Assembly: GCA_963788145.1 (NCBI GenBank)
Contig: CAWBFQ010000013.1
Span: 1-64,000 of the forward strand
DNA length: 64,000 bases
Direction of reading: 5' to 3'
DNA from: UTCFX2 sp963788145
GTDB taxonomy: Bacteria; Chloroflexota; Anaerolineae; Anaerolineales; UBA4823
Every line of letters begins with the position of its first letter. The first letter of the stretch is position 1. Below are positions 51,672 through 59,293 of this stretch, in pieces. The translations under genes and the position numbers were made by a program. A model generated the notes under the pieces. The model saw only the letters and a program-made list of their open reading frames with translations, made no database searches and was not told the DNA's origin.

Positions 51672-51775
51672 ACTCTTCCTGTCTCACTTATTGATAGGTT
51701 ACGCCCTAAGCTGCGGGCGCGTTTCACTGAGGTCAAATCTGTACACCAGGTGAACCTGATTACAGACGAAAGCCG

Positions 51776-51781
51776 ATTATA
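51776..51781 (-). promoter_or_regulatory. TATAAT element upstream of rpmH
   Basis: On the minus strand TATAAT is preceded by AAGG and, 18 bases further up, by TTACCC, a poor -35. It is the best -10 match in the 165 bases between the folD terminator and rpmH, about 105 bases before the ATG. Confidence 0.45.
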
Positions 51782-51836
51782 CCTTAAGGTGGCCTTTTTG
51801 GGTAAAGAGGAAGAGTAGAATTTCCTTAAAAAATGA

Positions 51837-51860
51837 GTGGGCTGGGGTTTACCAGCCCAC
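51837..51860 (-). terminator. rho-independent terminator of folD
   Basis: A nine-bp perfect stem (GTGGGCTGG, 51837-51845, with 51852-51860) and a six-base loop; on the minus strand it is followed after five bases by a run of six T. It lies just past the folD stop and upstream of the rpmH promoter. Confidence 0.85.
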
Positions 51861-51867
51861 GAAATTC

Positions 51868-52751
51868 CTAACCCGATCTCTCGACTAATTTCGCGGCACA
51901 CGCCGTGTTGCGCATCAGCATAGCGATTGTCATCGGCCCAACCCCACCCGGTACTGGTGTGATTGCTCCAGCAACTTCCTTCACTTCATCGAAACAGACA
52001 TCCCCCACCAGGCGAGAGCCCTTGGGGTGTGTCGGATCGTCAATGCGGTTGATGCCCACATCGATCACCACCGCACCCGGTTTCACCCAATCGCCGCGCA
52101 CCATCTCGGCCCGGCCGACTGCCGCAATCAAAACATCCGCCTGGCGCACAACGCCGGGCAGATCCTTGGTGCGTGAATGGCAAATCGTCACCGTCGCATC
52201 CCGGCGGACGAGCAGAAGCGCCACCGGCATTCCAACGATATTGGAACGTCCCAAAACGACTGCATTGCAGCCTTTCAATTGGACGCCCATCTGATCCAGC
52301 ATCTCGATGCATCCCGCCGGGGTGCAGGGCACAAACAGGGGATCGCGTCCTTTTTGCGCCAGGCGCCCGATATTAATCGGAGAGAAACCATCCACGTCTT
52401 TCTCGATGCTGATTGCGCTGAGCACCCTTTCCTCATCCAGATGACCAGGCAGAGGCAGTTGGACCAGGATACCGTTGACGCGCGGATCGGCATTGAGTTC
52501 CTTCACCAAAGAATCCACCTGCTCCTGGCTGGCGTCCGCAGGCAGATTATACCCATAGGATTCCATTCCCAATTCGGCGCAGGCTTTCTGCTTCGAGTTG
52601 ACGTATACCTTTGAAGCCGGGTTCTCACCAACCAGAACGGTTGCCAGGCCCGGTTTTGGACGGCCTTCTGCAACCATCTGGGCTACATCTTTGGCAACCT
52701 GTCGCGGATCTGCTGGGCAATAAGCTTGCCATCGATTATTTTTGCTGCCAT
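51868..52751 (-). CDS. folD: methylene-tetrahydrofolate dehydrogenase/cyclohydrolase
   Basis: True start at 52751, MAAKIIDGKLIAQQIRDR; a one-base shift near 52700 then leads to VAKDVAQMVAEGRPKPGLAT. Catalytic Lys in SKVYVNSKQKACAELG, the substrate motif VQLPLPGHLDEERVLSAISI, PCTPAGCIEML, the NADP site VVLGRSNIVGMPVALLL and the C-terminal PVPGGVGPMTIAMLM. About 293 residues. Interconverts methylene-, methenyl- and formyl-tetrahydrofolate. It could receive methyl-derived one-carbon units from the methyltransferases in the island, but it is a general housekeeping gene. Confidence 0.95.
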
Positions 52752-53003
52752 GGCTTTCTCCTTCTTTTTGAATATTGATTGTTGTCCTTGTACCCATTAT
52801 CCAACGATTCTCAATCCTTGACAATGGACATATGTCACTTTTGCTCCTGAATACGTTCCCTATTGGTTAAAAGATACAACCAAAGGGCATTCGATTGCCG
52901 ACATTCTTGGTAAAATGAACACCGCGCCGCTTGCCAGGTCGATCTCACCCTGCAACTGGCGGGCGCGTAAATCGAACTATTCTTCTGAAAGGAAGCGCTT
53001 CCG

Positions 53004-53409
53004 ATGACAAGAAGAATCTGCCTGATGATTTCTCTCCTGGTGCTGGTGTTGGCTACTGGCTGCAGCGCCGCAGATGGGGGCGCAGACAGCGGCACCCAGG
53101 CTCCTGCTGCCATCCAGTCCTATCTTGAAGCCCTGGTGGCGAAAGATGCCAACCAGATGATCGCCCTCTCCTGCTCCGAATGGGAACCCCAGGCGCGCCT
53201 GGAGTTCGAACTCATTTGCTGCGGTAAAGGTAGCGCTGGAGGACCTTCGCTGCCAGGATGCTGGTCAGGAAGGGGAAACACAGCTTGTGAACTGCACCGG
53301 GGAAATCATTGCCAGCTACGGCGCCGAAGATCTGGTGATTGACCTGGCAGAACGCACCTATCGCGCCGTCAACGAAGATGGTGAGTGGCGCATGTGCGGG
53401 TACCAGTAA
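53004..53409 (+). CDS. small secreted lipoprotein of unknown function
   Basis: Signal peptide MTRRICLMISLLVLVLATGC with the lipid-anchored Cys20, then a Gly/Ala/Asp-rich linker, a helical segment PAAIQSYLEALVAKDANQMI and CSEWEPQARLEFE. After a shift near 53213: SFAAVKVALEDLRCQDAGQE, LVNCTGEIIASYGAEDLVID, AERTYRAVNEDGEWRMCGYQ. About 135 residues with four Cys that could pair. The fold looks like a small NTF2/DUF-type domain; I do not recognise a named family. Its stop overlaps the next ATG (TAATG), placing it first in the acylation operon. Confidence 0.7.
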
Positions 53410-53537
53410 TGCCAGGGCTATTTCGCAAAATCTTCTCGCCTGAGAACCTTTTCGCCTGCCTGCTGTGCCTGATCCTGATCGCCATCTTGATCGCCAGCGC
53501 AGATCAGGCTCCACAGTGGATCTACCAGGGTTTCTAA
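53409..53537 (+). CDS. 42-residue single-pass membrane peptide, DltX-like
   Basis: Short frame from the ATG overlapping the lipoprotein stop, ending directly against the ATG of the MBOAT gene (TAAATG). The protein has a basic N-terminus (MPGLFRKIFS), one helix of about 18 residues (FACLLCLILIAILIA) and a short outside tail ending QAPQWIYQGF. Length, topology, position before an MBOAT gene and the terminal aromatic-Ile-Tyr-x-x-Phe match DltX, whose C-terminal FIYxxF motif holds the Tyr reported to carry the acyl group between DltB and DltD. Identity rests on these features, not on overall similarity. Confidence 0.7.
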   Translation: MPGLFRKIFSPENLFACLLCLILIAILIASADQAPQWIYQGF

Positions 53538-55025
53538 ATGACCCTTCTGGTGATCCTGGGGCTGAGCCTGCTGGCTTTCCTGGCGGGCTGGCTTTTCCCC
53601 GCCAAGGGCCGTGTCTGGGTCCTGCTTGGGCTAAGCCTGGCAGCACTTTACGGATTGCAGCCATCCAGCGCCATCCGCTATCTGGATTTCTGGCTACCGG
53701 GTGTTTCCATATTTCTGACCGTATTCTGCTGGGCGATTGTGCGCTCACGAGACCAGGAAAACCGTTCCGCCACTACCCTGGCATACGGCATCATCGCCGG
53801 AAGTGTGCTCCTGGTCGGATACCTGCGTTATTTCCCTGGCATTTGCTGCCTGACTCCCACCCGCCCGCCCGCCCTGCTCCAGGTCAGCATTGGCCTGGGA
53901 ATTGCCGCCATGCTGATTGCCATCCCGTATCGTCTTTCTTCTAGAACCAGGTGGCTATCCTATGGCATGATCGCCTTGCTGCTGGGACTAATGATCTTCT
54001 TGAAGACCGAACCCCTTGCCAGGCAAGCCAGCGCCTTTCTACGCGCCCAATCCGGACAGTCCTCCGAGCTTGCCAGCATCATCGATCTGCCCTGGCTTGG
54101 ATTCTCCTACCTGGCCTTTCGCCTGATCCATACGCTGCGCGACTACCAGGCCGGAAAATTGCCGGAAGTATCCCTGGGCGAGTATGCCGTCTATGCGCTG
54201 TTCTTTCCAGCCTACCCTGCCGGCCCAATTGACCGCCTCCAGCGCTTCATCCCCGAACTGCGCAAGCCGGCCCATTCGGCGCTTTTCACCAGCCGTATAA
54301 CCGAACCATCCACCGGACCCCAGCGCAAGATACCCCGACCTGACTACGGCAACGTCCTTGAAGGAAGCCGGCGCATCCTGCTTGGCGTTTTTATGAAATT
54401 CTTCCTGGCAGATAGCCTGGCCTTGTTTGCTTTAAACCAGCAAAACGCCTTGCAGTCAAACTCTGCTATCTGGAGCTGGATCCTGCTTTACGCTTACACG
54501 CTGCGCATCTTCTTTGATTTCGCCGGCTACACCAGCATCGCAATTGGCATAGGGCGGCTGATGCACATCAAGTTGCCCGAAAACTTTGCCAATCCATATC
54601 TCAAACTGAACTTAACCACCTTCTGGAATAGCTGGCATATCACCCTGGCGCAGTGGTTCCGTGCTTATTACTTCAATCCCTTGACGCGCTCCCTGCGTTC
54701 CAGGCAGCCTGCACTGCCCATCTGGCTTACGATCCTGTTGGGCCAGTTCAGCACGATGCTGTTGATCGGCTTATGGCACGGGATTAGCTGGAATTTTGCT
54801 ATTTGGGGCGCATGGCACGGGATAGGGTTATTTATTCACAACCGCTGGCTCGAGTGGTCGCGCCCCTATTTGCCGCGCCTCGAGACGCAGCCCGCTCTTC
54901 AACGTCTGCTGAAGTTTTCCAGTTGGCTGATCACGATCAACTACGTCGCCCTGGGATGGGTCTGGTTCGCGCTCCCTACCCCGGGTCTCTCCATGCAAGT
55001 TTTCGGGCGGCTTTTTAGCCTGTAA
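53538..55025 (+). CDS. MBOAT-family O-acyltransferase, DltB-like
   Basis: 495 residues, intact, about 11-12 hydrophobic helices. The MBOAT core contains WLGFSYLAFRLIHTLRDYQA, EYAVYALFFPAYPAGPIDRL, FFDFAGYTSIAIGIGRLMHI, FWNSWHITLAQWFRAYYFNP and the catalytic histidine region LLIGLWHGISWNFAIWGAWH with His414 (and a second His427). This is the DltB/AlgI/PatA branch that moves an acyl group from an intracellular thioester across the membrane. Immediately adjacent to the DltX-like peptide (start codon touching its stop) and 10 bases from the first SGNH gene. Confidence 0.92.
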   Translation: MTLLVILGLSLLAFLAGWLFPAKGRVWVLLGLSLAALYGLQPSSAIRYLDFWLPGVSIFLTVFCWAIVRSRDQENRSATTLAYGIIAGSVLLVGYLRYFPGICCLTPTRPPALLQVSIGLGIAAMLIAIPYRLSSRTRWLSYGMIALLLGLMIFLKTEPLARQASAFLRAQSGQSSELASIIDLPWLGFSYLAFRLIHTLRDYQAGKLPEVSLGEYAVYALFFPAYPAGPIDRLQRFIPELRKPAHSALFTSRITEPSTGPQRKIPRPDYGNVLEGSRRILLGVFMKFFLADSLALFALNQQNALQSNSAIWSWILLYAYTLRIFFDFAGYTSIAIGIGRLMHIKLPENFANPYLKLNLTTFWNSWHITLAQWFRAYYFNPLTRSLRSRQPALPIWLTILLGQFSTMLLIGLWHGISWNFAIWGAWHGIGLFIHNRWLEWSRPYLPRLETQPALQRLLKFSSWLITINYVALGWVWFALPTPGLSMQVFGRLFSL

Positions 55026-55035
55026 GCAGGTTTCC

Positions 55036-56199
55036 ATGACCAACTCAACCAGGAAAGAACTCAATCCACCAGACACCCAGAAGGCCCGTTTTATGCGCAA
55101 TGTGGCCATCAAGGCGCTTGTCCTGTTCGTGCTGGTAAACCTGCTCTTTGCACTTGTCACCCCGCTGCCAAGGCTGGGCAGCATTTCTGCCTATAACCAT
55201 CTGTTCCCCGGGCGTAAGCGGCTGCCATACGGCGACAACCCCGAGCGAGCATACAACCTGAGCCTGTATAACCTGGAGGCGATGTTCGCCTCGCATGAAT
55301 TAGCTGGTGGGGAAAAACCAGCCGGTGAATTCCGTGTGATCCTGATTGGCGACTCCTCCACCTGGGGCTACCTGCTCCCCGCTAACCAGACCCTGGCAGA
55401 AGCGCTCAACCAGAAAAATCTACGGCTTGAGGATGGCCGCGTCGTGCGCGCCTACAACCTGGGTTATCCCGTCATGTCGCTAATGAAGGATTTGCTGCTG
55501 CTTTCGTATGCCCAACGCTTCGAGCCAGACCTGATTATCTGGCCTGTGACGCTTGAATCTTTCCCATACGACAAACAGCTTTTTTCTCCTCTCCTGAGGA
55601 ACAACCCCCAACCCGTGCGCAGCCTGATCCAGGATTACCGGCTCAGCCTCAATCCACATGACCCGGGATTTGTGGACGCAGGTATCCTCGATCGCACCCT
55701 GGCAGGGTCAAGGCGAGCGCTCGCCGACCTGCTGCGCCTCCAGCTTTATGGAGTGATGTGGGCTGCAACCGGGATTGACCAGGATCTCCCCGAGAGCTAT
55801 ACCCCACGCCAGGAAGATCTAGAGGCGGATGAGACGTTCCACGGGCTGCTTCCGCCCACCCTTCATGATAGCGACCTGGCTTTCGAGATCCTCACGGCCG
55901 GCGTCAGGATGGCAGGTGAGACACCGCTATTGATCGTGAATGAACCCATGTTCATCAGCCAGGGCAAAAATAGCAATATCCGCTATAATTTCTACTATCC
56001 CCGCTGGGCCTACGACGCTTACCGGGAGAAGCTGGCTCAATTGAGCGCCGAGAACGATTGGCAGTATATCGATCTCTGGGATGCCATTCCTGCCGAAGAA
56101 TTTACCAACAGCGCGGTCCACATGACGGCTTATGGAACCAGTCTGCTTGCAGACCAGATCGCGCCTTTCCTTCTCAACCTGTCGAAACCTTCTAATTAA
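55036..56199 (+). CDS. membrane-anchored SGNH hydrolase/acyltransferase, DltD/AlgX-like role
   Basis: 387 residues, intact. Single N-terminal helix (residues 24-42), then an outside domain with the SGNH nucleophile block RVILIGDSSTWGYLLP (Ser107), Gly and Asn in AYNLGYPVMS, and a C-terminal His362 in NSAVHMTAYG. The Asp usually three residues before the His is Ser359, so the catalytic acid is shifted or absent. It should transfer the acyl group to a sugar or polymer hydroxyl outside the cell. Starts 10 bases after the MBOAT gene. Confidence 0.83.
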   Translation: MTNSTRKELNPPDTQKARFMRNVAIKALVLFVLVNLLFALVTPLPRLGSISAYNHLFPGRKRLPYGDNPERAYNLSLYNLEAMFASHELAGGEKPAGEFRVILIGDSSTWGYLLPANQTLAEALNQKNLRLEDGRVVRAYNLGYPVMSLMKDLLLLSYAQRFEPDLIIWPVTLESFPYDKQLFSPLLRNNPQPVRSLIQDYRLSLNPHDPGFVDAGILDRTLAGSRRALADLLRLQLYGVMWAATGIDQDLPESYTPRQEDLEADETFHGLLPPTLHDSDLAFEILTAGVRMAGETPLLIVNEPMFISQGKNSNIRYNFYYPRWAYDAYREKLAQLSAENDWQYIDLWDAIPAEEFTNSAVHMTAYGTSLLADQIAPFLLNLSKPSN

Positions 56200-56215
56200 T
56201 GGGAACTTGTCAATA

Positions 56216-57244
56216 ATGCTGCACCGCCTTCTTATCTGGTTCACAATCCTGTTTTTCCTATCAGGTTGCACTGCCAGGCGAACGCCTGCCGGAGCCACGC
56301 CGCTCCCTGCCGGATCGTCCGAGATCCAACCGGCAGCGAATCCTTCTGCATTGCCTCCCAAGGCTACCCTCATCCCAACAGAAACCGCCGCCGCTCCAAA
56401 GCCGACCCTGCCTGCGCCAGAAACGCTTGCACCCACCCCAGCGGCCACCCTCCCCGATCCGCCTACAGCCACCAGCTCCCCCACGGCCACCATCGCCCAC
56501 CAGGACTGGAGGCTGATGCCGGTCATCCCCGCCATCAGTGACAAGGTCACACAGATCTACCAGCGTGGCCAGGAACTGGGGAATAACCCGCTGGCCTTCT
56601 CAAAGATCGGCGACTGCGGCAGCACACCGGCCTGGTTTCTGGGTGATTTTGACCGAGGACCGGCATTCTATCGCCTGGGAGACTACCAGGATCTCGATAG
56701 CGTGATCCAGGCCTACCAGGGCTCTTACGGGCGCACCAGCCTGGCGGCCCGTTCGGGTTTTAACGCATCTTCCGTTTTCACCTCACTCTGGTCAGACAGA
56801 AAACAGTGCGATGCAAATGAGACGCCTCTGGCCTGTGAATACCGCAATCACCGGCCCAGCGTCGCCTTCATCATGCTTGGCACCAATGATGTCTGGCATC
56901 CGGATGAGTTCGAACCTCAGATGCGCAAGATCATTGAGTTTTCGATTGAACAAGGCATTGTCCCCGTGCTTTCAACCAAAGCCGATAACGCCGAGGGCGA
57001 CGAGAGCATCAACGCCACGATAGCCCGCCTGGCGCTGGAATATGACATTCCTCTCTGGAATTATTGGGCAGCAGTGCAAGGTTTACCCGATAAGGGCTTG
57101 CAGGAAGACCTGGCTCACCTGACCTGGGCTCGCAATTTCTTTGATGACCCCGAAGCGATGGAGAAAGCCTGGCCAGTGCGCAACCTGACTGCACTTCAAA
57201 TCCTGCAAGCCATCTGGTTGAAGGTGGGTGAGCCGGCTTCGTGA
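56216..57244 (+). CDS. SGNH-fold lipoprotein
   Basis: 342 residues from the ATG at 56216. Signal peptide with lipobox FLSGC (Cys18), a long Thr/Pro/Ala linker (about residues 20-95), then an SGNH-like domain: KIGDCGSTPAWFLG, with Asp-Cys-Gly-Ser in place of the usual Gly-Asp-Ser, FIMLGTNDVWHPDEFEPQMR and a C-terminal DLAHLTWARNF with Asp and His. The altered nucleophile block suggests either a diverged esterase or a binding protein. Second SGNH gene in a row, 17 bases after the first. May act as acceptor-specific transferase or polymer-binding subunit. Confidence 0.8.
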   Translation: MLHRLLIWFTILFFLSGCTARRTPAGATPLPAGSSEIQPAANPSALPPKATLIPTETAAAPKPTLPAPETLAPTPAATLPDPPTATSSPTATIAHQDWRLMPVIPAISDKVTQIYQRGQELGNNPLAFSKIGDCGSTPAWFLGDFDRGPAFYRLGDYQDLDSVIQAYQGSYGRTSLAARSGFNASSVFTSLWSDRKQCDANETPLACEYRNHRPSVAFIMLGTNDVWHPDEFEPQMRKIIEFSIEQGIVPVLSTKADNAEGDESINATIARLALEYDIPLWNYWAAVQGLPDKGLQEDLAHLTWARNFFDDPEAMEKAWPVRNLTALQILQAIWLKVGEPAS

Positions 57245-57314
57245 TACCAGGAAGACTGATGCAGGCTGGCGACACGCCGCCTATGCAGAATAAATACAGA
57301 AAGGCGAGAGATCC

Positions 57315-57566
57315 ATGATGAAAAACGACATCATGAACAGCCTGGCAGATTACATTGCCAGATCCATTTTGAAGCAGCCAGGGCGTGTGATTGCGCCGCA
57401 GGAATCTCTGATCTCGGGCGGCTTGATCGATTCGTTCCACCTGGTTGACCTTGCCCTCTTTGTGGAAGACACATTCGGTGTGCACATCGATGACACCGAA
57501 TTGAACGCAGAGACGTTCGATACCCTGGAACAGTTGGGCGGGTTGATCGAACAGCGGCAGAGCTAA
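57315..57566 (+). CDS. acyl carrier protein, DltC-like role
   Basis: 83 residues. The phosphopantetheine attachment Ser40 lies in SGGLIDSFHLVDLALFVEDT, the usual D-S-x-x-x at the start of helix II. Acidic, with the four-helix ACP pattern. It lies eight bases upstream of the ligase, both following the SGNH genes. It should receive the acyl group from the ligase and present it to the membrane acyltransferase, like DltC. AAAGGCGAGAG upstream is a plausible ribosome site. Confidence 0.9.
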   Translation: MMKNDIMNSLADYIARSILKQPGRVIAPQESLISGGLIDSFHLVDLALFVEDTFGVHIDDTELNAETFDTLEQLGGLIEQRQS

Positions 57567-57574
57567 AAGGTTGT

Positions 57575-59290
57575 ATGCAGAATATCAGCCAGGTCTTGCA
57601 GCAATCCGCGCGGCAGGCTCCAGAGCAAGCCAGCATTCACCTGCTCTTCAGCCGCCAGCCAACGCACATAGTGACTTATCACGAACTGTGGCTCGGATCG
57701 GCGCGCTATGCCAGAGCCCTGCAAACCGCCCAAATCCAACCCGGTGAAGTTGTTATCTTGATCTTGCAACACGGCCTTGATCTGGTGAACGCCTTCTTTG
57801 GGACAATTCTGCAAGGGGCCATCCCTTCGATTATGCCTTTTCTGACCGAGAAGCTGCTCCCCGAACAATATCGCGCTTCGCTGGCAGCGCTGCTCGAGGT
57901 CACTCATCCCGCCTGCATTATCACCTACCCAGAATTTGTAGAGGAAGCCCGGCGCGCCAGCCAGGATAGTTCGGTGCGCAGGATCCTTGATATCACCAAC
58001 CTGGAGACGAACCTGTTTGAGCCTGTGGCTGAGGCTCTGGAACAATTTCAAGGCCTGGAAGCCGCGCCCGATGCGATTGCCCTTCTGCAGCATTCATCAG
58101 GTACTACCGGTCTGCAAAAAGGCGTAGCTCTCTCTCACCAGGCGATCTTCAACCAGCTCGACAGCTATGCGCAAGCTCTGAATCTAAACCTGGAGGATAC
58201 AATTGTTAGCTGGCTGCCCCTGTATCATGACATGGGATTGATTGCAGGGTTCATCTTGCCCATTCTCAGCCGCGTCCCGCTCGTCTTGATGTCGCCCTTC
58301 GATTGGGTGCGTGCTCCCTATCGCCTGATGCAGGCAATCTCCGATTTCAAAGGAAGCCTGTGCTGGCTGCCTAACTTTGCCTATAACTTTTGCGCCCAGA
58401 AGGTTCGCGATCGAGACTTGCTGGGCGTGGACCTGTCCAGCCTGCGGGCAGTGATCAACTGCTCAGAACCAACCCATTGGAAAAGCCACGCAATTTTCCT
58501 GGAGCGCTTCAAACCCTACGGACTGCGACCTTCTGCCCTGGCAATCTGCTACGCCATGGCGGAAAATGTCTTTGCCGTCACACAAAGTGGCATCCACAGC
58601 CCAATCCATGTCGATAGGATTGACCTGGCCGGGTTTCTGAACGAACAGCGCGCCATACCCAGCGCCGCCAGCCATGACGGCGCGCCTGACGCAACGCCCG
58701 CTACTCTGCAGATGCTTTCAGTAGGTACGGCGATCCCAGGAGTGCAATTTTGCATTCTCGATGACAAAGGCCTGCCCCTGGCCGACCGCCGGGTGGGCGA
58801 AATCGCCATCCGGAGTCATTGTATGCTCAACGGTTATTATCACCGGCCCGACCTGACCGAAAAGGCTTTTCGGGATGGCTGGTATTTAACCGGTGATCTG
58901 GGATACCAGGCCAACGGAGAGCTTTATGTTACCGGGCGAAAAAAGGACCTGATCATTGTCGGCGGAAAGAATGTTTATCCTCAAGACATCGAACGATTGG
59001 CCGGTGAGGTTGATGGCGTCTACCCTGGTCGTGTCGTGGCCTTCGGAAATTATAACGAAGAGGCGGGCACGGAAGATGTGATCATCATCGCAGAGACAAG
59101 CGATGGAAAGCCTGATGAAATCGCCGCCTCAATTCGCCAGCGTGTGACACGCGGCTCGGATATCGCTGTGCGCCATGTCCATGTTACCCCACGCAACTGG
59201 CTGATAAAAACCAGCAGCGGAAAAATCGCCCGCCAGGCAAATAAGCAAAAATATTTATGCGAATGCGGAGAAACTGCCCAAAACACGTAA
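57575..59290 (+). CDS. AMP-forming acyl ligase, FAAL/DltA-like role
   Basis: 571 residues, intact. Adenylate-forming motifs: LLQHSSGTTGLQKGVALSHQ (P-loop), SWLPLYHDMGLIAGFILPIL, INCSEPTHWKSHAIFLERFK, YAMAENVFAVTQSG, LTGDLGYQANGELYVTGRKK and the C-terminal Lys in LIKTSSGKIARQ. The HDMGLI and SEP(TH) patterns point to the fatty-acyl-AMP ligase side of the family rather than a D-alanine ligase. It would charge the adjacent carrier protein. The 3' end is convergent with the kinase gene, three bases apart. Confidence 0.9.
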   Translation: MQNISQVLQQSARQAPEQASIHLLFSRQPTHIVTYHELWLGSARYARALQTAQIQPGEVVILILQHGLDLVNAFFGTILQGAIPSIMPFLTEKLLPEQYRASLAALLEVTHPACIITYPEFVEEARRASQDSSVRRILDITNLETNLFEPVAEALEQFQGLEAAPDAIALLQHSSGTTGLQKGVALSHQAIFNQLDSYAQALNLNLEDTIVSWLPLYHDMGLIAGFILPILSRVPLVLMSPFDWVRAPYRLMQAISDFKGSLCWLPNFAYNFCAQKVRDRDLLGVDLSSLRAVINCSEPTHWKSHAIFLERFKPYGLRPSALAICYAMAENVFAVTQSGIHSPIHVDRIDLAGFLNEQRAIPSAASHDGAPDATPATLQMLSVGTAIPGVQFCILDDKGLPLADRRVGEIAIRSHCMLNGYYHRPDLTEKAFRDGWYLTGDLGYQANGELYVTGRKKDLIIVGGKNVYPQDIERLAGEVDGVYPGRVVAFGNYNEEAGTEDVIIIAETSDGKPDEIAASIRQRVTRGSDIAVRHVHVTPRNWLIKTSSGKIARQANKQKYLCECGETAQNT

Positions 59291-59293
59291 CGG

